Positions 37,319 to 47,478 of a stretch of DNA of 64,000 bases are shown one piece after another. The position numbers were made by a program, and so were the translations under genes. This DNA is from Limnobaculum xujianqingii (GTDB lineage Bacteria; Pseudomonadota; Gammaproteobacteria; Enterobacterales; Enterobacteriaceae), in contig NZ_JABMLK010000002.1 of assembly GCF_013394855.1 (NCBI RefSeq), forward strand, positions 806,001-870,000, in the 5' to 3' direction. Each line of letters begins with the position of its first letter. Position 1 is the first letter of the stretch. The notes beneath the pieces were generated by a model that was not told where the DNA came from, made no database searches, and saw only the letters and a list, made by a program, of their open reading frames with translations.

Positions 37319-38443
37319 ATGAATATCTACCAACGACTGGGGTTGAAGCGAGTGATCAATGCCAGCGGGAAGATGACGATTCTTGGTGTCTCCTCCGTTG
37401 CGGCGGAGGTGATGCAAGCCACCGCCGAAGCCGCAGCTTCGTTTGTTGAAATTGATGAACTGGTCGATCGCGTCGGCCAGTTAATATCGCAACATACCGG
37501 AGCAGAAGACAGTTATGTCACTTCATGTGCGTCAGCAGGAATCGCTATTGCCGTTGCCGCTGCGGTTACCCGTGGGGAACCCGACTTGGTTGCTCAACTT
37601 CCTGACAGTCAGGGATTGGCTAACCAAATCGTTATGCTACGTGGACACAATATCGACTATGGTGCTCCGATTACCACCGCGATTCGCCTGGGTGGCGGTA
37701 AAGTGATTGAGGTAGGGCAAAGTAATCTGTCTTATCGCTGGCAGTTAGAAAAAGCCATCAGTTCCGATACCGCCGCTTTGCTATACGTCAAATCTCATCA
37801 TTGTGTACAAAAAGGGATGGTAGCGCTGAAAGACTTCGTCGAGGTTGCTCAAAACCACCATCTCCCATTGATTGTTGATGCAGCCGCAGAAGAAGATTTA
37901 CGCGCCTATGTAGCTGCGGGTGCCAGCATGGTGATTTACAGTGGCGCTAAAGCACTGGATGCACCTACTTCAGGATTTATTACCGGGCAGGAGCAATGGA
38001 TTCGCCACTGCAAAGCTCAACATAACGGTATTGCCCGTGCCATGAAGGTCGGCAAGGAAAATATGGTCGGACTGGTGATGGCAATGGAACGTTATCAGAC
38101 TCATCAACCTGACTGGGCGCAGCAATTGCCCGAGCTTAAGCAGGTTGCACAAAAGATATCTGCTATTGCTGGCTTTCAGGCAGATATTGAACAGGATGAA
38201 GCCGGGCGTGCTATTTATCGCATTCGGGTAAAAGTCGACGCCTCCCAACTGGGGCTAAATGCTGTAGAGGTTGAAGAACTGCTGCGTACGGGAGAAGTTG
38301 CCATTTATACCCGTCACTATTTTCTTCACCAGGGAGTATTCAGTTTTGATCCACGTGGATTAAAAAATGATGATTTCGCCCTGATTGTGGCTCGTTTGCA
38401 GGAAATATCTCAATTATCCGGAGCTCAGCATGCAGCAAATTAA
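37319..38443 (+). CDS. dgaE: D-glucosaminate-6-phosphate ammonia-lyase (DgaE)
   Basis: A 374-residue PLP-dependent enzyme of the SelA-like aminotransferase fold. The PLP lysine lies in VIYSGAKALDAPTSG (Lys about residue 210), with the aspartate in LPLIVDAAAEEDL. In Salmonella, DgaE converts D-glucosaminate 6-phosphate to 2-keto-3-deoxygluconate 6-phosphate and ammonia. It overlaps dgaF by 14 bases. The operon context supports this over the related selenocysteine synthase. Confidence 0.88.
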   Translation: MNIYQRLGLKRVINASGKMTILGVSSVAAEVMQATAEAAASFVEIDELVDRVGQLISQHTGAEDSYVTSCASAGIAIAVAAAVTRGEPDLVAQLPDSQGLANQIVMLRGHNIDYGAPITTAIRLGGGKVIEVGQSNLSYRWQLEKAISSDTAALLYVKSHHCVQKGMVALKDFVEVAQNHHLPLIVDAAAEEDLRAYVAAGASMVIYSGAKALDAPTSGFITGQEQWIRHCKAQHNGIARAMKVGKENMVGLVMAMERYQTHQPDWAQQLPELKQVAQKISAIAGFQADIEQDEAGRAIYRIRVKVDASQLGLNAVEVEELLRTGEVAIYTRHYFLHQGVFSFDPRGLKNDDFALIVARLQEISQLSGAQHAAN

Positions 38444-39182
38444 TTTTTATCAGCAACGGGTTGCCCTTAATGTGCTGGCTAAAGATGTGGCAAATGCGGT
38501 TGATGTGTATCGGGCTGCGGAAGGTCATGCCGTAGTGGGAATTATTTCCGCACAGTTCAATACGGTTGAAGAGGGAGTTGCGGAAGTAAAACGATGGATG
38601 GAACAAGTGCCTGCTATTTCCGTTGGTTTGGGTGCCGGGTCAGCACAGCAGTTTTATAAAGCCGCGATGATTGCAGCGCAAACTGCTCCAGCTCACGTTA
38701 ATCAAACCTTTACCGGCTGTGGTTTTGCTGCGGGTGCACTGGCTGCGCGTGGTGTAACCAATACTCGTATTAATGCATTAATTTCGCCTACAGGTACACC
38801 AGGGAGCGTGATTATTTCTACTGGTGTGCATAGCAGTCAGGGATTACCCGCCATTGTCAGTTGTGATACGGCAGTAAAAATGATTCAGGATCTTGGTGGT
38901 CACGCGGCGAAATTCTTCCCGATGGGAGGGATGAAGTCATTACCAGAGCTCAAAGCACTGGCTGAAAGCTGTGTACGTAACGGTATGACGATGATTGAAC
39001 CTACGGGGGGCATTGACCTGAACAACTTTCGTCCAATTCTTGAAACTTGCCTTGAAGCTGGCGTTGAGCAAGTTATGCCGCATATCTACAGTTCAATTAT
39101 TGATGCTGATAGTGGTAACACGCGTATACCAGATATGGTGAAGTTACTGGATATAGTGAAATCCGTCATGAAGTCGTTTTGA
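38430..39182 (+). CDS. dgaF: 2-keto-3-deoxy-6-phosphogluconate aldolase (DgaF)
   Basis: A 250-residue protein. The ATG at 38430 (MQQINFYQQRVALNVL) has GGAG six bases upstream; a longer frame lies within dgaE. It is the DgaF-type KDPG aldolase, with the segments GHAVVGIISAQFNTVEEGV, VKMIQDLGGHAAKFFPMGGM (lysine in AAKFFPMGG) and MIEPTGGIDLNNF. It splits KDPG into pyruvate and glyceraldehyde 3-phosphate and completes the pathway. Confidence 0.88.
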   Translation: MQQINFYQQRVALNVLAKDVANAVDVYRAAEGHAVVGIISAQFNTVEEGVAEVKRWMEQVPAISVGLGAGSAQQFYKAAMIAAQTAPAHVNQTFTGCGFAAGALAARGVTNTRINALISPTGTPGSVIISTGVHSSQGLPAIVSCDTAVKMIQDLGGHAAKFFPMGGMKSLPELKALAESCVRNGMTMIEPTGGIDLNNFRPILETCLEAGVEQVMPHIYSSIIDADSGNTRIPDMVKLLDIVKSVMKSF

Positions 39183-39208
39183 CCGCATTGGGTAATATGT
39201 TGAATCAG

Positions 39209-39251
39209 CCGGTCATTAAAATTGCTGATTATCAGTAGCTTTAATGACCGG
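39209..39251 (+). terminator. hairpin ending the dga operon
   Basis: A 12-bp stem (39209-39220 with 39240-39251) with a second small stem in its loop lies 27 bases past dgaF and between convergent dgaF and copA. There is no T-run on the plus strand. Confidence 0.6.
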
Positions 39252-39306
39252 AACTGAGTTTTAGACTAATTCGTTTTCGGCTTAGGTATTCAGCCATCCA
39301 CGATGA

Positions 39307-42033
39307 TTATTTTTTAGGCTTAAACCGCAACAAACGGTTGGCATTGCCCACTACAGTAATAGACGATAACGCCATGGCTGCACCGGCCACCACCGGACTG
39401 AGTAACGCACCGGTCAATGGATAAAGCACACCCGCTGCAATCGGAATACCCAGAGAGTTGTAAATAAAGGCACCCAACAGGTTCTGCTTCATATTGCGTA
39501 ATGTCGCTTTAGATAATTCCAGCGCATCGGCAACGCCGCTCAGGCTATGGCGCATCAGGGTGATAGCAGCGGTTTCAATGGCAATATCGCTGCCGCCTCC
39601 CATGGCAATACCCACATCGGCACAGGCCAGTGCCGGCGCATCATTAATGCCATCACCTACCATGGCAACTTTATGTCCTGCCTGCTGTAGCTGTTTAATG
39701 GCATCGGCTTTACCATCAGGTAATACGCCAGCGATAACTTTATCAATGCCAGCTTCTTTAGCGATGGCATTGGCAGTAACATGATTATCTCCGGTTAGCA
39801 TCACCAGTTGATAACCCTGTTGATGTAAGCGCTGCAATGCCTGAATGCTGTCGTTTCTTAATGGATCGCGAATGGCGAACACGGCGACTAATATGCCGTT
39901 TGCTGCCAGCAATACCGGTGTTGCCCCTCGTTCTGCTTCAGTGCGGATAGCTTCAGTTGCGGCGCTGATATCGACTTGCTGTTCTGTCATCAACCGATCG
40001 TTACCCAGCAGTAACACAGCCTCACCAACGGACCCACTAACCCCTAAACCTCGCAGAGTGCGAAATTCACTGACCTGCGGCAAACTTATTGCTTCAGCTT
40101 TAGTGATGATCGCGTGAGCTAATGGATGGCTGGCACCTTGTTCTAAGGCTGCTGCCCATTCCAGTACCTGAGCTTCAGTTGCCTGATTAAAGGTATGAAT
40201 GGCGGTAACCTGTGGTTTACCTTCGGTTAGCGTACCGGTTTTATCAAAAATCACCGTATCAACGGCACTGGCCTGTTGCAGCGCATCGGCATCACGTACC
40301 AGTACTCCTAATTCAGCGGCACGACCAACGCCGGAGATAATCGACATTGGCGTAGCCAGACCCAGCGCACAAGGGCAGGCGATAATCAGTACCGTGGTAA
40401 CAATCACCAGGGTATACACCAGCTGTGGTTGCGGCCCAACCAGATACCAAATCAGTCCGCTGATTAATGCGATAGCAACCACTACCGGTACAAATACCGC
40501 GGAGATACGGTCAGCCATACGGCCGATTTCTGGCTTACTGCTCTGAGCCTGACGCACCAGCTTAATAATACGAGCCAGCGTGGTTTGGTTACCGATAGCA
40601 CCTGCACGGAACAGGGCACTACCATCCTGAACCACAGTACCTGCATGAACGCGATCCTGTGCTGATTTCTGCTGTGGCATGGCTTCACCGGTCAACATAG
40701 CTTCATCCAGCCAGATCTCGCCCTGTATCACTTCGCCATCCACCGGAACCCGATCGCCAGTGGTCAGTCGAATTGACATGCCCACCTGAACTTCAGACAG
40801 CGGGATGACTTTTTCACCCTGTTCGGTAACCACTTTGGCGGTTGGTGGTGTCAGATCCAGCAATCGTTCCAGCGCTTTTGACGAGCGTTGTCTTGCCCGC
40901 TGTTCCAGCGCATGGCCTAAATTGATCAGACCGATAATCATAGCGCTGGCTTCAAAGTAGATATGCCGGGCAGCCATTGGAAAAATCTGTGGCCAGATAG
41001 CAACGCTGATGGAGTAAATCCAGGCGGCACCAGTACCCAATGCAATCAGGGTATCCATAGTGGCGCTGCGGTTCATCAGGCTACGCCAGGCATTCACATA
41101 GAAATGCCCTCCGGCAGCAATTATCACTGCCAGCGTGATCAGTCCGGTCACAATCCAGTAAGGTTGGTTATCAGCCGTCACCATCATGGTGCCACCAAAA
41201 ACGCCCCACAGCATAAGTGGAACACCTAATGCCAGCGCCAGTGCGGATTGCCAACGGTATTTACGAATGCTTTTTTGTGAAGTTTCGTGCTGACGGGCGC
41301 GGCGTTGATCTTCATCCTGAATGATCTCCGCACCATAACCCGCTTTTTGTACTGCATTGATCAGCTCAGCTTGCTGTGGTTGACCAAACACCATGGCGCT
41401 GCGCTCTGCCAGATTGACCCGAGCCTGTTCAACGCCGGGAACACTTTCCAGCGCTTTCTGAACTTTGTTAACACAACTGGCGCAGCTCATACCGCTAAGC
41501 AGTAGCTGCACGCTATCATCATTATCGTCTGGCACTATCGTTGGTAATGCGTCTGCCGGATGGCTGTTCTCCGCCGCTGTCATTGGCTCCGGCTTTTCTG
41601 ATACTGACAGCGGCTCAGTTTTTGGGTGAGCGGTACCGGTACTCAGGCTGGCTTCATAGCCAGCTTGTTTAACGGCTTCGATTAATACCGAAGGTTCCGC
41701 ACTACCGTAAATCTCGGCTTTATCTAAAGTTACATCCGCCGCCAGTACACCATCAACGGCTTCCAGCGCTTTGGTGGTTGCGCCGGTGCAGTGACCACAT
41801 GAGAGGCCTGACAGATCTAACGTCACGTCTGGTTTGGCAGTCTCAGCCTGATAGCCAGCCTGCTCAACCGCAGCAATTAACTCAGCGTCAGACAGTTCAC
41901 TGACTACTTTAGCCTGAGTAACATTCACATCGCTGGACTGTACACCGGGCAGGGCATCCAGTGCTTTTTTAACTCTGCCGGCACAACCCATGCAGGACAA
42001 ACCGGTCAGTTGCAGAATAGTAGTGTGTTGCAT
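39307..42033 (-). CDS. copA: CopA, Cu(I)-exporting P1B-type ATPase with three HMA domains
   Basis: A 908-residue protein. Three N-terminal heavy-metal-associated domains carry CxxC pairs at 14/17, 79/82 and 184/187; E. coli CopA has two. Eight membrane segments follow, with the Cu(I) path motif C553-P-C555, the phosphorylation site D597 in DKTGTL and the hinge GDGINDAP. It pumps Cu(I) out of the cytoplasm. A CueR-type promoter lies upstream. The gene following on the chromosome (HEAT-like protein) is divergent from it, while cueR is about 18 kb away. Confidence 0.95.
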   Translation of the reverse strand: MQHTTILQLTGLSCMGCAGRVKKALDALPGVQSSDVNVTQAKVVSELSDAELIAAVEQAGYQAETAKPDVTLDLSGLSCGHCTGATTKALEAVDGVLAADVTLDKAEIYGSAEPSVLIEAVKQAGYEASLSTGTAHPKTEPLSVSEKPEPMTAAENSHPADALPTIVPDDNDDSVQLLLSGMSCASCVNKVQKALESVPGVEQARVNLAERSAMVFGQPQQAELINAVQKAGYGAEIIQDEDQRRARQHETSQKSIRKYRWQSALALALGVPLMLWGVFGGTMMVTADNQPYWIVTGLITLAVIIAAGGHFYVNAWRSLMNRSATMDTLIALGTGAAWIYSISVAIWPQIFPMAARHIYFEASAMIIGLINLGHALEQRARQRSSKALERLLDLTPPTAKVVTEQGEKVIPLSEVQVGMSIRLTTGDRVPVDGEVIQGEIWLDEAMLTGEAMPQQKSAQDRVHAGTVVQDGSALFRAGAIGNQTTLARIIKLVRQAQSSKPEIGRMADRISAVFVPVVVAIALISGLIWYLVGPQPQLVYTLVIVTTVLIIACPCALGLATPMSIISGVGRAAELGVLVRDADALQQASAVDTVIFDKTGTLTEGKPQVTAIHTFNQATEAQVLEWAAALEQGASHPLAHAIITKAEAISLPQVSEFRTLRGLGVSGSVGEAVLLLGNDRLMTEQQVDISAATEAIRTEAERGATPVLLAANGILVAVFAIRDPLRNDSIQALQRLHQQGYQLVMLTGDNHVTANAIAKEAGIDKVIAGVLPDGKADAIKQLQQAGHKVAMVGDGINDAPALACADVGIAMGGGSDIAIETAAITLMRHSLSGVADALELSKATLRNMKQNLLGAFIYNSLGIPIAAGVLYPLTGALLSPVVAGAAMALSSITVVGNANRLLRFKPKK

Positions 42034-42096
42034 AATAGACTCCTGATTACTTGCTCAGATTTTTCTACCGTAATTGGCTTTTCTTAGCTGTAATGA

Positions 42097-42127
42097 AGTT
42101 TAAACCTTCCAGCAACGGGAAGGTCAA
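42097..42127 (-). promoter_or_regulatory. CueR-controlled copA promoter
   Basis: On the minus strand, -35 TTGACC (42127-42122), a 19-base spacer and -10 TAAACT (42102-42097). The spacer carries the inverted repeat ACCTTCC-N7-GGAAGGT (42104-42124). The overlong 19-base spacer is typical of MerR-family promoters, and the sequence is nearly that of the E. coli copA promoter. Confidence 0.93.
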
Positions 42128-42273
42128 GGGTTGTTTTAAATCTGTTGTGATTAAAATTCCGGAATGATTTTTTAGCCGTATACAACCCAGGCAGAATAAG
42201 TACACTGAGTACCAGGTAGGGGTAAACGATGATAAAGCGTCCCCGGACAGGCTAATAGTGATAAGGATATTTG

Positions 42274-45200
42274 ATGAATACCGCTAATATTTTGAAAGCG
42301 TTAGAAAAGCTCGATCATGATCAACGTTGGAAATATATGATTGAGCTGGGGAAAAAGGCTAAAAATTATCTAACGCTATCTCAGTCATTAACTTCCCTTT
42401 CTGTTTCTGATGTTCACTATCACCGGGTGATAGCTCTGATGTCGGCTCACGGTTCTCACGATCGTGCCATGATAGCCAGAGCGCTTGAGGATGCTTCCAA
42501 CTTACACTTATCCTCCGCCATTACTTTAGCCGCTCAACACTTAGATGCTGACCAGATAGTGGATTTGGTTCCCGGACTATCAAAAAAGCGCCGCCATTTG
42601 ATGTTTATGGCGTTATTACGCGTCAGAAGAACAGAGGTTAACGATCGTTTGTATAACCTGTTGGGTATTCATGAGAAACGTCAGCTTATCTCTTATACTT
42701 CTGAAACCTTTGTTCGCAGTCTGGATGCTTCACATTTTGACGGACTGGATTCATCACAGTGGGCGCGTTTAGCCTCGCGTTTTCCTTCTCTGACACAGCA
42801 GCTATTATCGGAACGTCTGAGTTCAACCCTTGAACCTTCGTGGTTATTGCAATCTTCGGTGACATACGTCTTGCATCGAATGTTTCGTTTTTCTCCAGAT
42901 ACCGGTCTGATATTACTGAAACAGGCCATGACACGCATGGAGCCACGACGCTTGCCCTTTAGCCTTTATGCTAAGCGGTTTGCTTCAGACATATCTACGC
43001 TGGTGCTGGCTAATCAGGGTTCGCTAAGCGTCACTTTTCCGCTCAATGCGTTAAAGCGTTTAGACAACGGTACATTGTGCCAACTAGCTCAGGCCGGTAC
43101 GCTGACAAATCTGAGTCATGTATTTGCGAAGTTACTGCCTGAGCAGCGTATGGCGCTCTATGCGTCAGTGGGTGAGGCATGGCGAGATGCCAACGGAGCC
43201 TTGCCATTAAGCTATGTTAAAGCGTTATCCGAAAATCAGCGTGAAGCGGAAGCAAAACACGTATTTTCCTTGCCGCTGCTGGCTTCTCAACCTCTGTTAC
43301 GTCTGCCTTATCTTGGGGTGTTATCTTTTCCTCAGGCTCTGGTGCTGGCGGAACCTTATCTGTCTCAGCCGGAAGGTGACTTGCGGGCAGCTGCAGTGAA
43401 ATCATTGGTAGAAGGGGGGCGCTATCATTCGGATCGGCTTGGTGCCATTCTGGATTTCTGTTTAAAACGTGAAAACGAGCAGGACCCGGTACGATTAGCC
43501 ATGATCGATGCGCTGGCCAGCCTGCCACCATCCCGCTGGTCATCTGCTCATCTTACGCAGCTTAAGGGCATTATTGATGCCGCTCTGCGTGCCCGTGACT
43601 GTTCTTTCCAGAGCATGGCCGAAGCTGCCCGTCTTCTGATGAGCATGGTTGTCTATCAGACGGACTTCGTGGTAGCGGAGCTGCCGGGGTTGGTAGAACG
43701 TATGGGGCGGCTTAACACCTTATCGTTGGAATCACGCATGACAGATGCGCAAATGATTCGATTGGCTCCGGTGTTAATTCCTTTGATGAAGGTATGGATA
43801 GCGCGTAATCATCACGAGCTGGCGCTGGGGTTAATATCTTGTTTTGGGCGACGGGCTAAGGCAGTACCTGAGTTTGCTCAGATGATGATAAAAATGACCT
43901 CCGATCAACGAGGCCATGTGGCTCGATCCGGACTGAATAGTTTGATCCGAATGGAGTTTAAGCCGCAGGTTGCAGAACTTATCCCGGCGTTAATTAAACA
44001 GGATGAAGGCTGGATTCAAGTCAGAGAAGTGGCTGAATACTTGCATCGTTATCGCCAGAGTTTATTAACGCCATTTTTAACTTATCGCGTTTATAAAGGG
44101 CGTTTTAGTTCTGGTTCAACGGCAACCATCCCCGGGTTCTATAATGGCTTTGCCCGCTGGACCGAGAGCCAACAGCAGCAATACGCTAAAGCTTTGCAGG
44201 GAATTATTAACAGCAGTAAACGCAATGCCTGGGAGCTGTATCAGGTGGTTAATCAGTTAGCAGCAATGCCATCCATTGATTTATCACCTTTGATTAAACT
44301 TGCGGATGTAAGAACCAGCGATGCTGCCTTACGGGATAAATCCCTTGAGGCATTAGGGCGTGCAGATGCTGGTCGCGGTGTGGCTGCATTGCTTGATGCA
44401 TTAGACGATGCTCGTGCCCGGGTTGCTATTTATGCTTTGCGGCGTTCATTGCTCAATATGCCAGGCCGACAGGCATTAAACCTGTTGAGCGCGGTAACCA
44501 GTACTAAGATTACTGTAGTAAAAGAGGTTATCCGCCTGGCGGGTGAATTTGAAGGCGAAGAAACCTATACTTTTCTTCGTCGCTTTGCCAGAACAGAAAA
44601 CTTGCATCCTGATGTTGAGATCGCTCTGCTACGCGCTTTCTGGGGATATCTCAATCATGATGAAGTCTGGGCAGATTTTCATGCCGCAGCGCGTAATCCG
44701 CGGGCTGCACTGGCTCGAAGTACTATTCGTATACCTCAGGAAGGACTTTCAGTTAAGGGCCAACAGCAATTAGCCATACAGATGATGCTGCTACTTGGAC
44801 ATACGGATGCTCAGGTTCAGCGTGAAACACTGGAACGTCTGGTGTTTATGCCGTTAGGATTCCCTGATACAGGGCTACGCAATGCATTAATTCCTCTGCT
44901 GGAAAATATCGACCCATCAATTTGTCAGCTTGTCGCGCAGGCTTTGCTGGCAATGTATGCCAGTGATAACGATGCTGAACTGGTGAATACCTTTGCCGGA
45001 GTGACTCAGGCGCAGTCGCTGGTGGCGATTGTCAGTGCATATGCGCAAAGAAAACAGATTAATTCATATGGTTTAGCCTGGTCAGCTCAGCAGTTAGGGG
45101 AGCGATTGTTAGCCCGCCGCTGGCAGCCAGGGCAGGCAATACGGCTGGCCATAATGATGCTTAATCCTTCTGTCAGTCTGGCTTTTATTCAGCAGATTCA

Positions 45201-45504
45201 ACAGTCTGAGTTGTTGCATCCCGGAGCGGTAGAAGCCGGTTTAACCACGCTGAGAAAGATGGCGATAGCCAATACCCGACGGGAGTTAGAACTGATTGAG
45301 TTTGCATTGCGGTCAGCTTCTGATACGGGATTGCGTCGCCTTGGGTTAGGATTATTGTGTGAATTAGCCGATAAATATGGCTGGAATAAAGCGCTGCGGG
45401 AGTCTCTTCAGGGCTACCGGATTGACCCATCTCTGTGGATATCCGATGTGGCCGAGCTGATTATTCCACCACCAACACTGCCTGAGGCTGAAAGTATAAA
45501 TTGA
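42274..45504 (+). CDS. large HEAT-like helical repeat protein, function unknown
   Basis: A 1076-residue cytoplasmic-type protein with no signal peptide, membrane segment or catalytic motif that I recognise. It is almost wholly helical, and HEAT-like pairs are clearest in two stretches: DLRAAAVKSLVEGG...PVRLAMIDALASL (about 380-415) and ALRDKSLEALGRAD...ARVAIYALRRSL (about 690-730). The ATG at 42274 has AAGGA six bases upstream and is preferred to the TTG just before it. It is divergent from copA and followed by a hairpin and cysJ. HEAT arrays usually act as protein-binding scaffolds; the partner is unknown. Confidence 0.7.
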   Translation: MNTANILKALEKLDHDQRWKYMIELGKKAKNYLTLSQSLTSLSVSDVHYHRVIALMSAHGSHDRAMIARALEDASNLHLSSAITLAAQHLDADQIVDLVPGLSKKRRHLMFMALLRVRRTEVNDRLYNLLGIHEKRQLISYTSETFVRSLDASHFDGLDSSQWARLASRFPSLTQQLLSERLSSTLEPSWLLQSSVTYVLHRMFRFSPDTGLILLKQAMTRMEPRRLPFSLYAKRFASDISTLVLANQGSLSVTFPLNALKRLDNGTLCQLAQAGTLTNLSHVFAKLLPEQRMALYASVGEAWRDANGALPLSYVKALSENQREAEAKHVFSLPLLASQPLLRLPYLGVLSFPQALVLAEPYLSQPEGDLRAAAVKSLVEGGRYHSDRLGAILDFCLKRENEQDPVRLAMIDALASLPPSRWSSAHLTQLKGIIDAALRARDCSFQSMAEAARLLMSMVVYQTDFVVAELPGLVERMGRLNTLSLESRMTDAQMIRLAPVLIPLMKVWIARNHHELALGLISCFGRRAKAVPEFAQMMIKMTSDQRGHVARSGLNSLIRMEFKPQVAELIPALIKQDEGWIQVREVAEYLHRYRQSLLTPFLTYRVYKGRFSSGSTATIPGFYNGFARWTESQQQQYAKALQGIINSSKRNAWELYQVVNQLAAMPSIDLSPLIKLADVRTSDAALRDKSLEALGRADAGRGVAALLDALDDARARVAIYALRRSLLNMPGRQALNLLSAVTSTKITVVKEVIRLAGEFEGEETYTFLRRFARTENLHPDVEIALLRAFWGYLNHDEVWADFHAAARNPRAALARSTIRIPQEGLSVKGQQQLAIQMMLLLGHTDAQVQRETLERLVFMPLGFPDTGLRNALIPLLENIDPSICQLVAQALLAMYASDNDAELVNTFAGVTQAQSLVAIVSAYAQRKQINSYGLAWSAQQLGERLLARRWQPGQAIRLAIMMLNPSVSLAFIQQIQQSELLHPGAVEAGLTTLRKMAIANTRRELELIEFALRSASDTGLRRLGLGLLCELADKYGWNKALRESLQGYRIDPSLWISDVAELIIPPPTLPEAESIN

Positions 45505-45532
45505 TACGGTTAACCATCAGATAAGTTACTAA

Positions 45533-45566
45533 TAGCGCCATTGGATTAAGATATCCAGTGGCGCTA
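45533..45566 (+). terminator. hairpin after the HEAT-like gene
   Basis: A 13-bp stem with one G-T pair (45533-45545 with 45554-45566) lies 28 bases past the stop codon, separating this gene from cysJ. No T-run follows directly. The cysJ promoter must lie in the next 100 bases; I could not identify a CysB site by eye. Confidence 0.6.
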
Positions 45567-45672
45567 CCTCCCCATATGCCTTTTTATTATTTGTTATGTC
45601 TATCCATTCTTTAATCTAATGAAACCAGCGGGATACTCTTAGACAGAATAATTCTAAAGGATCCGCATACCC

Positions 45673-47478
45673 ATGTCAGATAAGGCTTTACCTGTCCCGG
45701 TTTTACCGTTGTCACAGGAACAATTAGAACGGTTGAAGACTGCTACTTCCGGCTTGACGCCAGTACAGCTTGCCTGGGTATCAGGCTATTTGTGGGGATT
45801 AACCGATCGGGAGATCAATACGCTTACTGCGGCAATACCGTCATCAACCTCTGCTGCTACAGCTCGTCCGGTCACGATTTTATCCGCCTCGCAAACCGGT
45901 AATGCACGCCGACTGGCAACCCAGTTGCGTGACGATCTTAGCCATGCCGGATTATTTGCAACCTTAGTGAATGCCGGTGAGTATAAGTTTAAGCAGATCG
46001 ATCAGGAACGGCAGCTTATTGTGGTGGCCTCAACTCAGGGAGAAGGTGATGCGCCGGAAGAGGCGATTGCATTGTATAAATACCTGTTTTCCAAAAAGGC
46101 TCCGGCGTTGAGTCAGACGCAGTTTGCGGTTTTTGGTCTGGGGGATACTTCTTATGAAAACTTCTGTCAGACCGGTAAAGATTTTGACCGTCGTCTGGAA
46201 GAGCTGGGAGCTAAACGCTTGCTGGCGCGAGTGGATGCAGATGTTGATTATCAATCGCTGGCTGAGCAATGGCGCCATCAGATTGTTGAACGCCTAAAGG
46301 CCGAAGTGCCTGCTTCGCTGCCGTCATCCGCTGCCCATACGCAGGGTATCAGTGAAAACCACAGTAAATACACCAAACAACAGCCGCTGATCGCCTCGTT
46401 ATCGGTTAATCAAAAGATTACTTCACGGAGTTCCGATCGCGATGTGCGCCATATAGAAATTGATTTGGGTGACTCAGGGCTAAGTTATCAGCCAGGGGAT
46501 GCGTTAGGCGTCTGGTTTCAGAATGATGCTGAATTAATTGAAGTTTTACTGTCAGAGCTGAGCATTGACGGTGATACTCAGGTTGAAGTTCAGGGCAAGC
46601 CACAACCGCTGAAAGACGCGCTCAAATATCACTATGAGCTGACACAAAATACTACCGCCATTGTAGAGTTTTATGCCAATTACAGTGGCGACTCACGTTT
46701 GGTTGAGTTGTTAACGAATAAAGCCCGACTACAAGAATATGCCCATAACACACCAATTGTAGATATGGTTCGCCATGCGCCTTCATCAATGGATGCTCAG
46801 ACTTTGTTAACTATGCTGCGTCCTATTACTCCACGCCTTTACTCTATTGCTTCATCACAGGAAGAAGTTGGCAGTGAAGCTCATCTCACCGTTGGTGTGG
46901 TGCGCTATAACGTGGATGGAAATTCTCGTACCGGAGGCGCATCGGGTTATCTGGCAGATCGTCTGGAAGAAGAGGGCGATATTGCGGTGTTCATTGAACA
47001 CAACGATAACTTCAGATTGCCAGACGATCCTTCTACCCCAGTGGTTATGATTGGGCCAGGAACCGGTATCGCACCGTTTCGTGCTTTTATGCAACAGCGT
47101 GAAGCGACCGGAGCAGAAGGCAAAAACTGGCTATTTTTTGGTAATCCTCATTTTACTTCTGATTTCCTCTATCAGGTGGAATGGCAGCGCTATGTAAAAA
47201 GCGGCTTGCTAAACCGTATTGATTTAGCCTGGTCAAGAGATCAACAACATAAAGTGTATGTACAAGATAAGCTGCGGGAAAACGGCAGCGAACTGTGGCA
47301 ATGGATTCAGGATGGCGCCCATCTGTATGTCTGTGGTGATGCCAATCGCATGGCAAAAGATGTGGAACGTGCATTACTGGACGTTGTGTCAACGCACGGG
47401 GCTATGGACCCTGAGCAGGCCGACGAGTTTTTAAGCGAACTGCGTATCGATAAACGCTATCAGCGAGATGTTTACTAA
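45673..47478 (+). CDS. cysJ: sulfite reductase flavoprotein subunit (CysJ)
   Basis: A 601-residue protein. It has an N-terminal flavodoxin-like FMN domain ([29 protein letters not shown]), a connecting and FAD domain ([18 protein letters not shown]), and an NADPH-binding C-terminus ([31 protein letters not shown]). It transfers electrons from NADPH to CysI for reduction of sulfite to sulfide. It heads cysJIH and its stop overlaps the cysI start by one base. Confidence 0.97.
   Translation: MSDKALPVPVLPLSQEQLERLKTATSGLTPVQLAWVSGYLWGLTDREINTLTAAIPSSTSAATARPVTILSASQTGNARRLATQLRDDLSHAGLFATLVNAGEYKFKQIDQERQLIVVASTQGEGDAPEEAIALYKYLFSKKAPALSQTQFAVFGLGDTSYENFCQTGKDFDRRLEELGAKRLLARVDADVDYQSLAEQWRHQIVERLKAEVPASLPSSAAHTQGISENHSKYTKQQPLIASLSVNQKITSRSSDRDVRHIEIDLGDSGLSYQPGDALGVWFQNDAELIEVLLSELSIDGDTQVEVQGKPQPLKDALKYHYELTQNTTAIVEFYANYSGDSRLVELLTNKARLQEYAHNTPIVDMVRHAPSSMDAQTLLTMLRPITPRLYSIASSQEEVGSEAHLTVGVVRYNVDGNSRTGGASGYLADRLEEEGDIAVFIEHNDNFRLPDDPSTPVVMIGPGTGIAPFRAFMQQREATGAEGKNWLFFGNPHFTSDFLYQVEWQRYVKSGLLNRIDLAWSRDQQHKVYVQDKLRENGSELWQWIQDGAHLYVCGDANRMAKDVERALLDVVSTHGAMDPEQADEFLSELRIDKRYQRDVY

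Noticed and set aside
41820..41850. CopA(Z)-type programmed frameshift after the first metal-binding domain
   Set aside because: On the minus strand the linker reads GCC AAA CCA, which is not a slippery heptamer in the correct frame. No clear site was found there.
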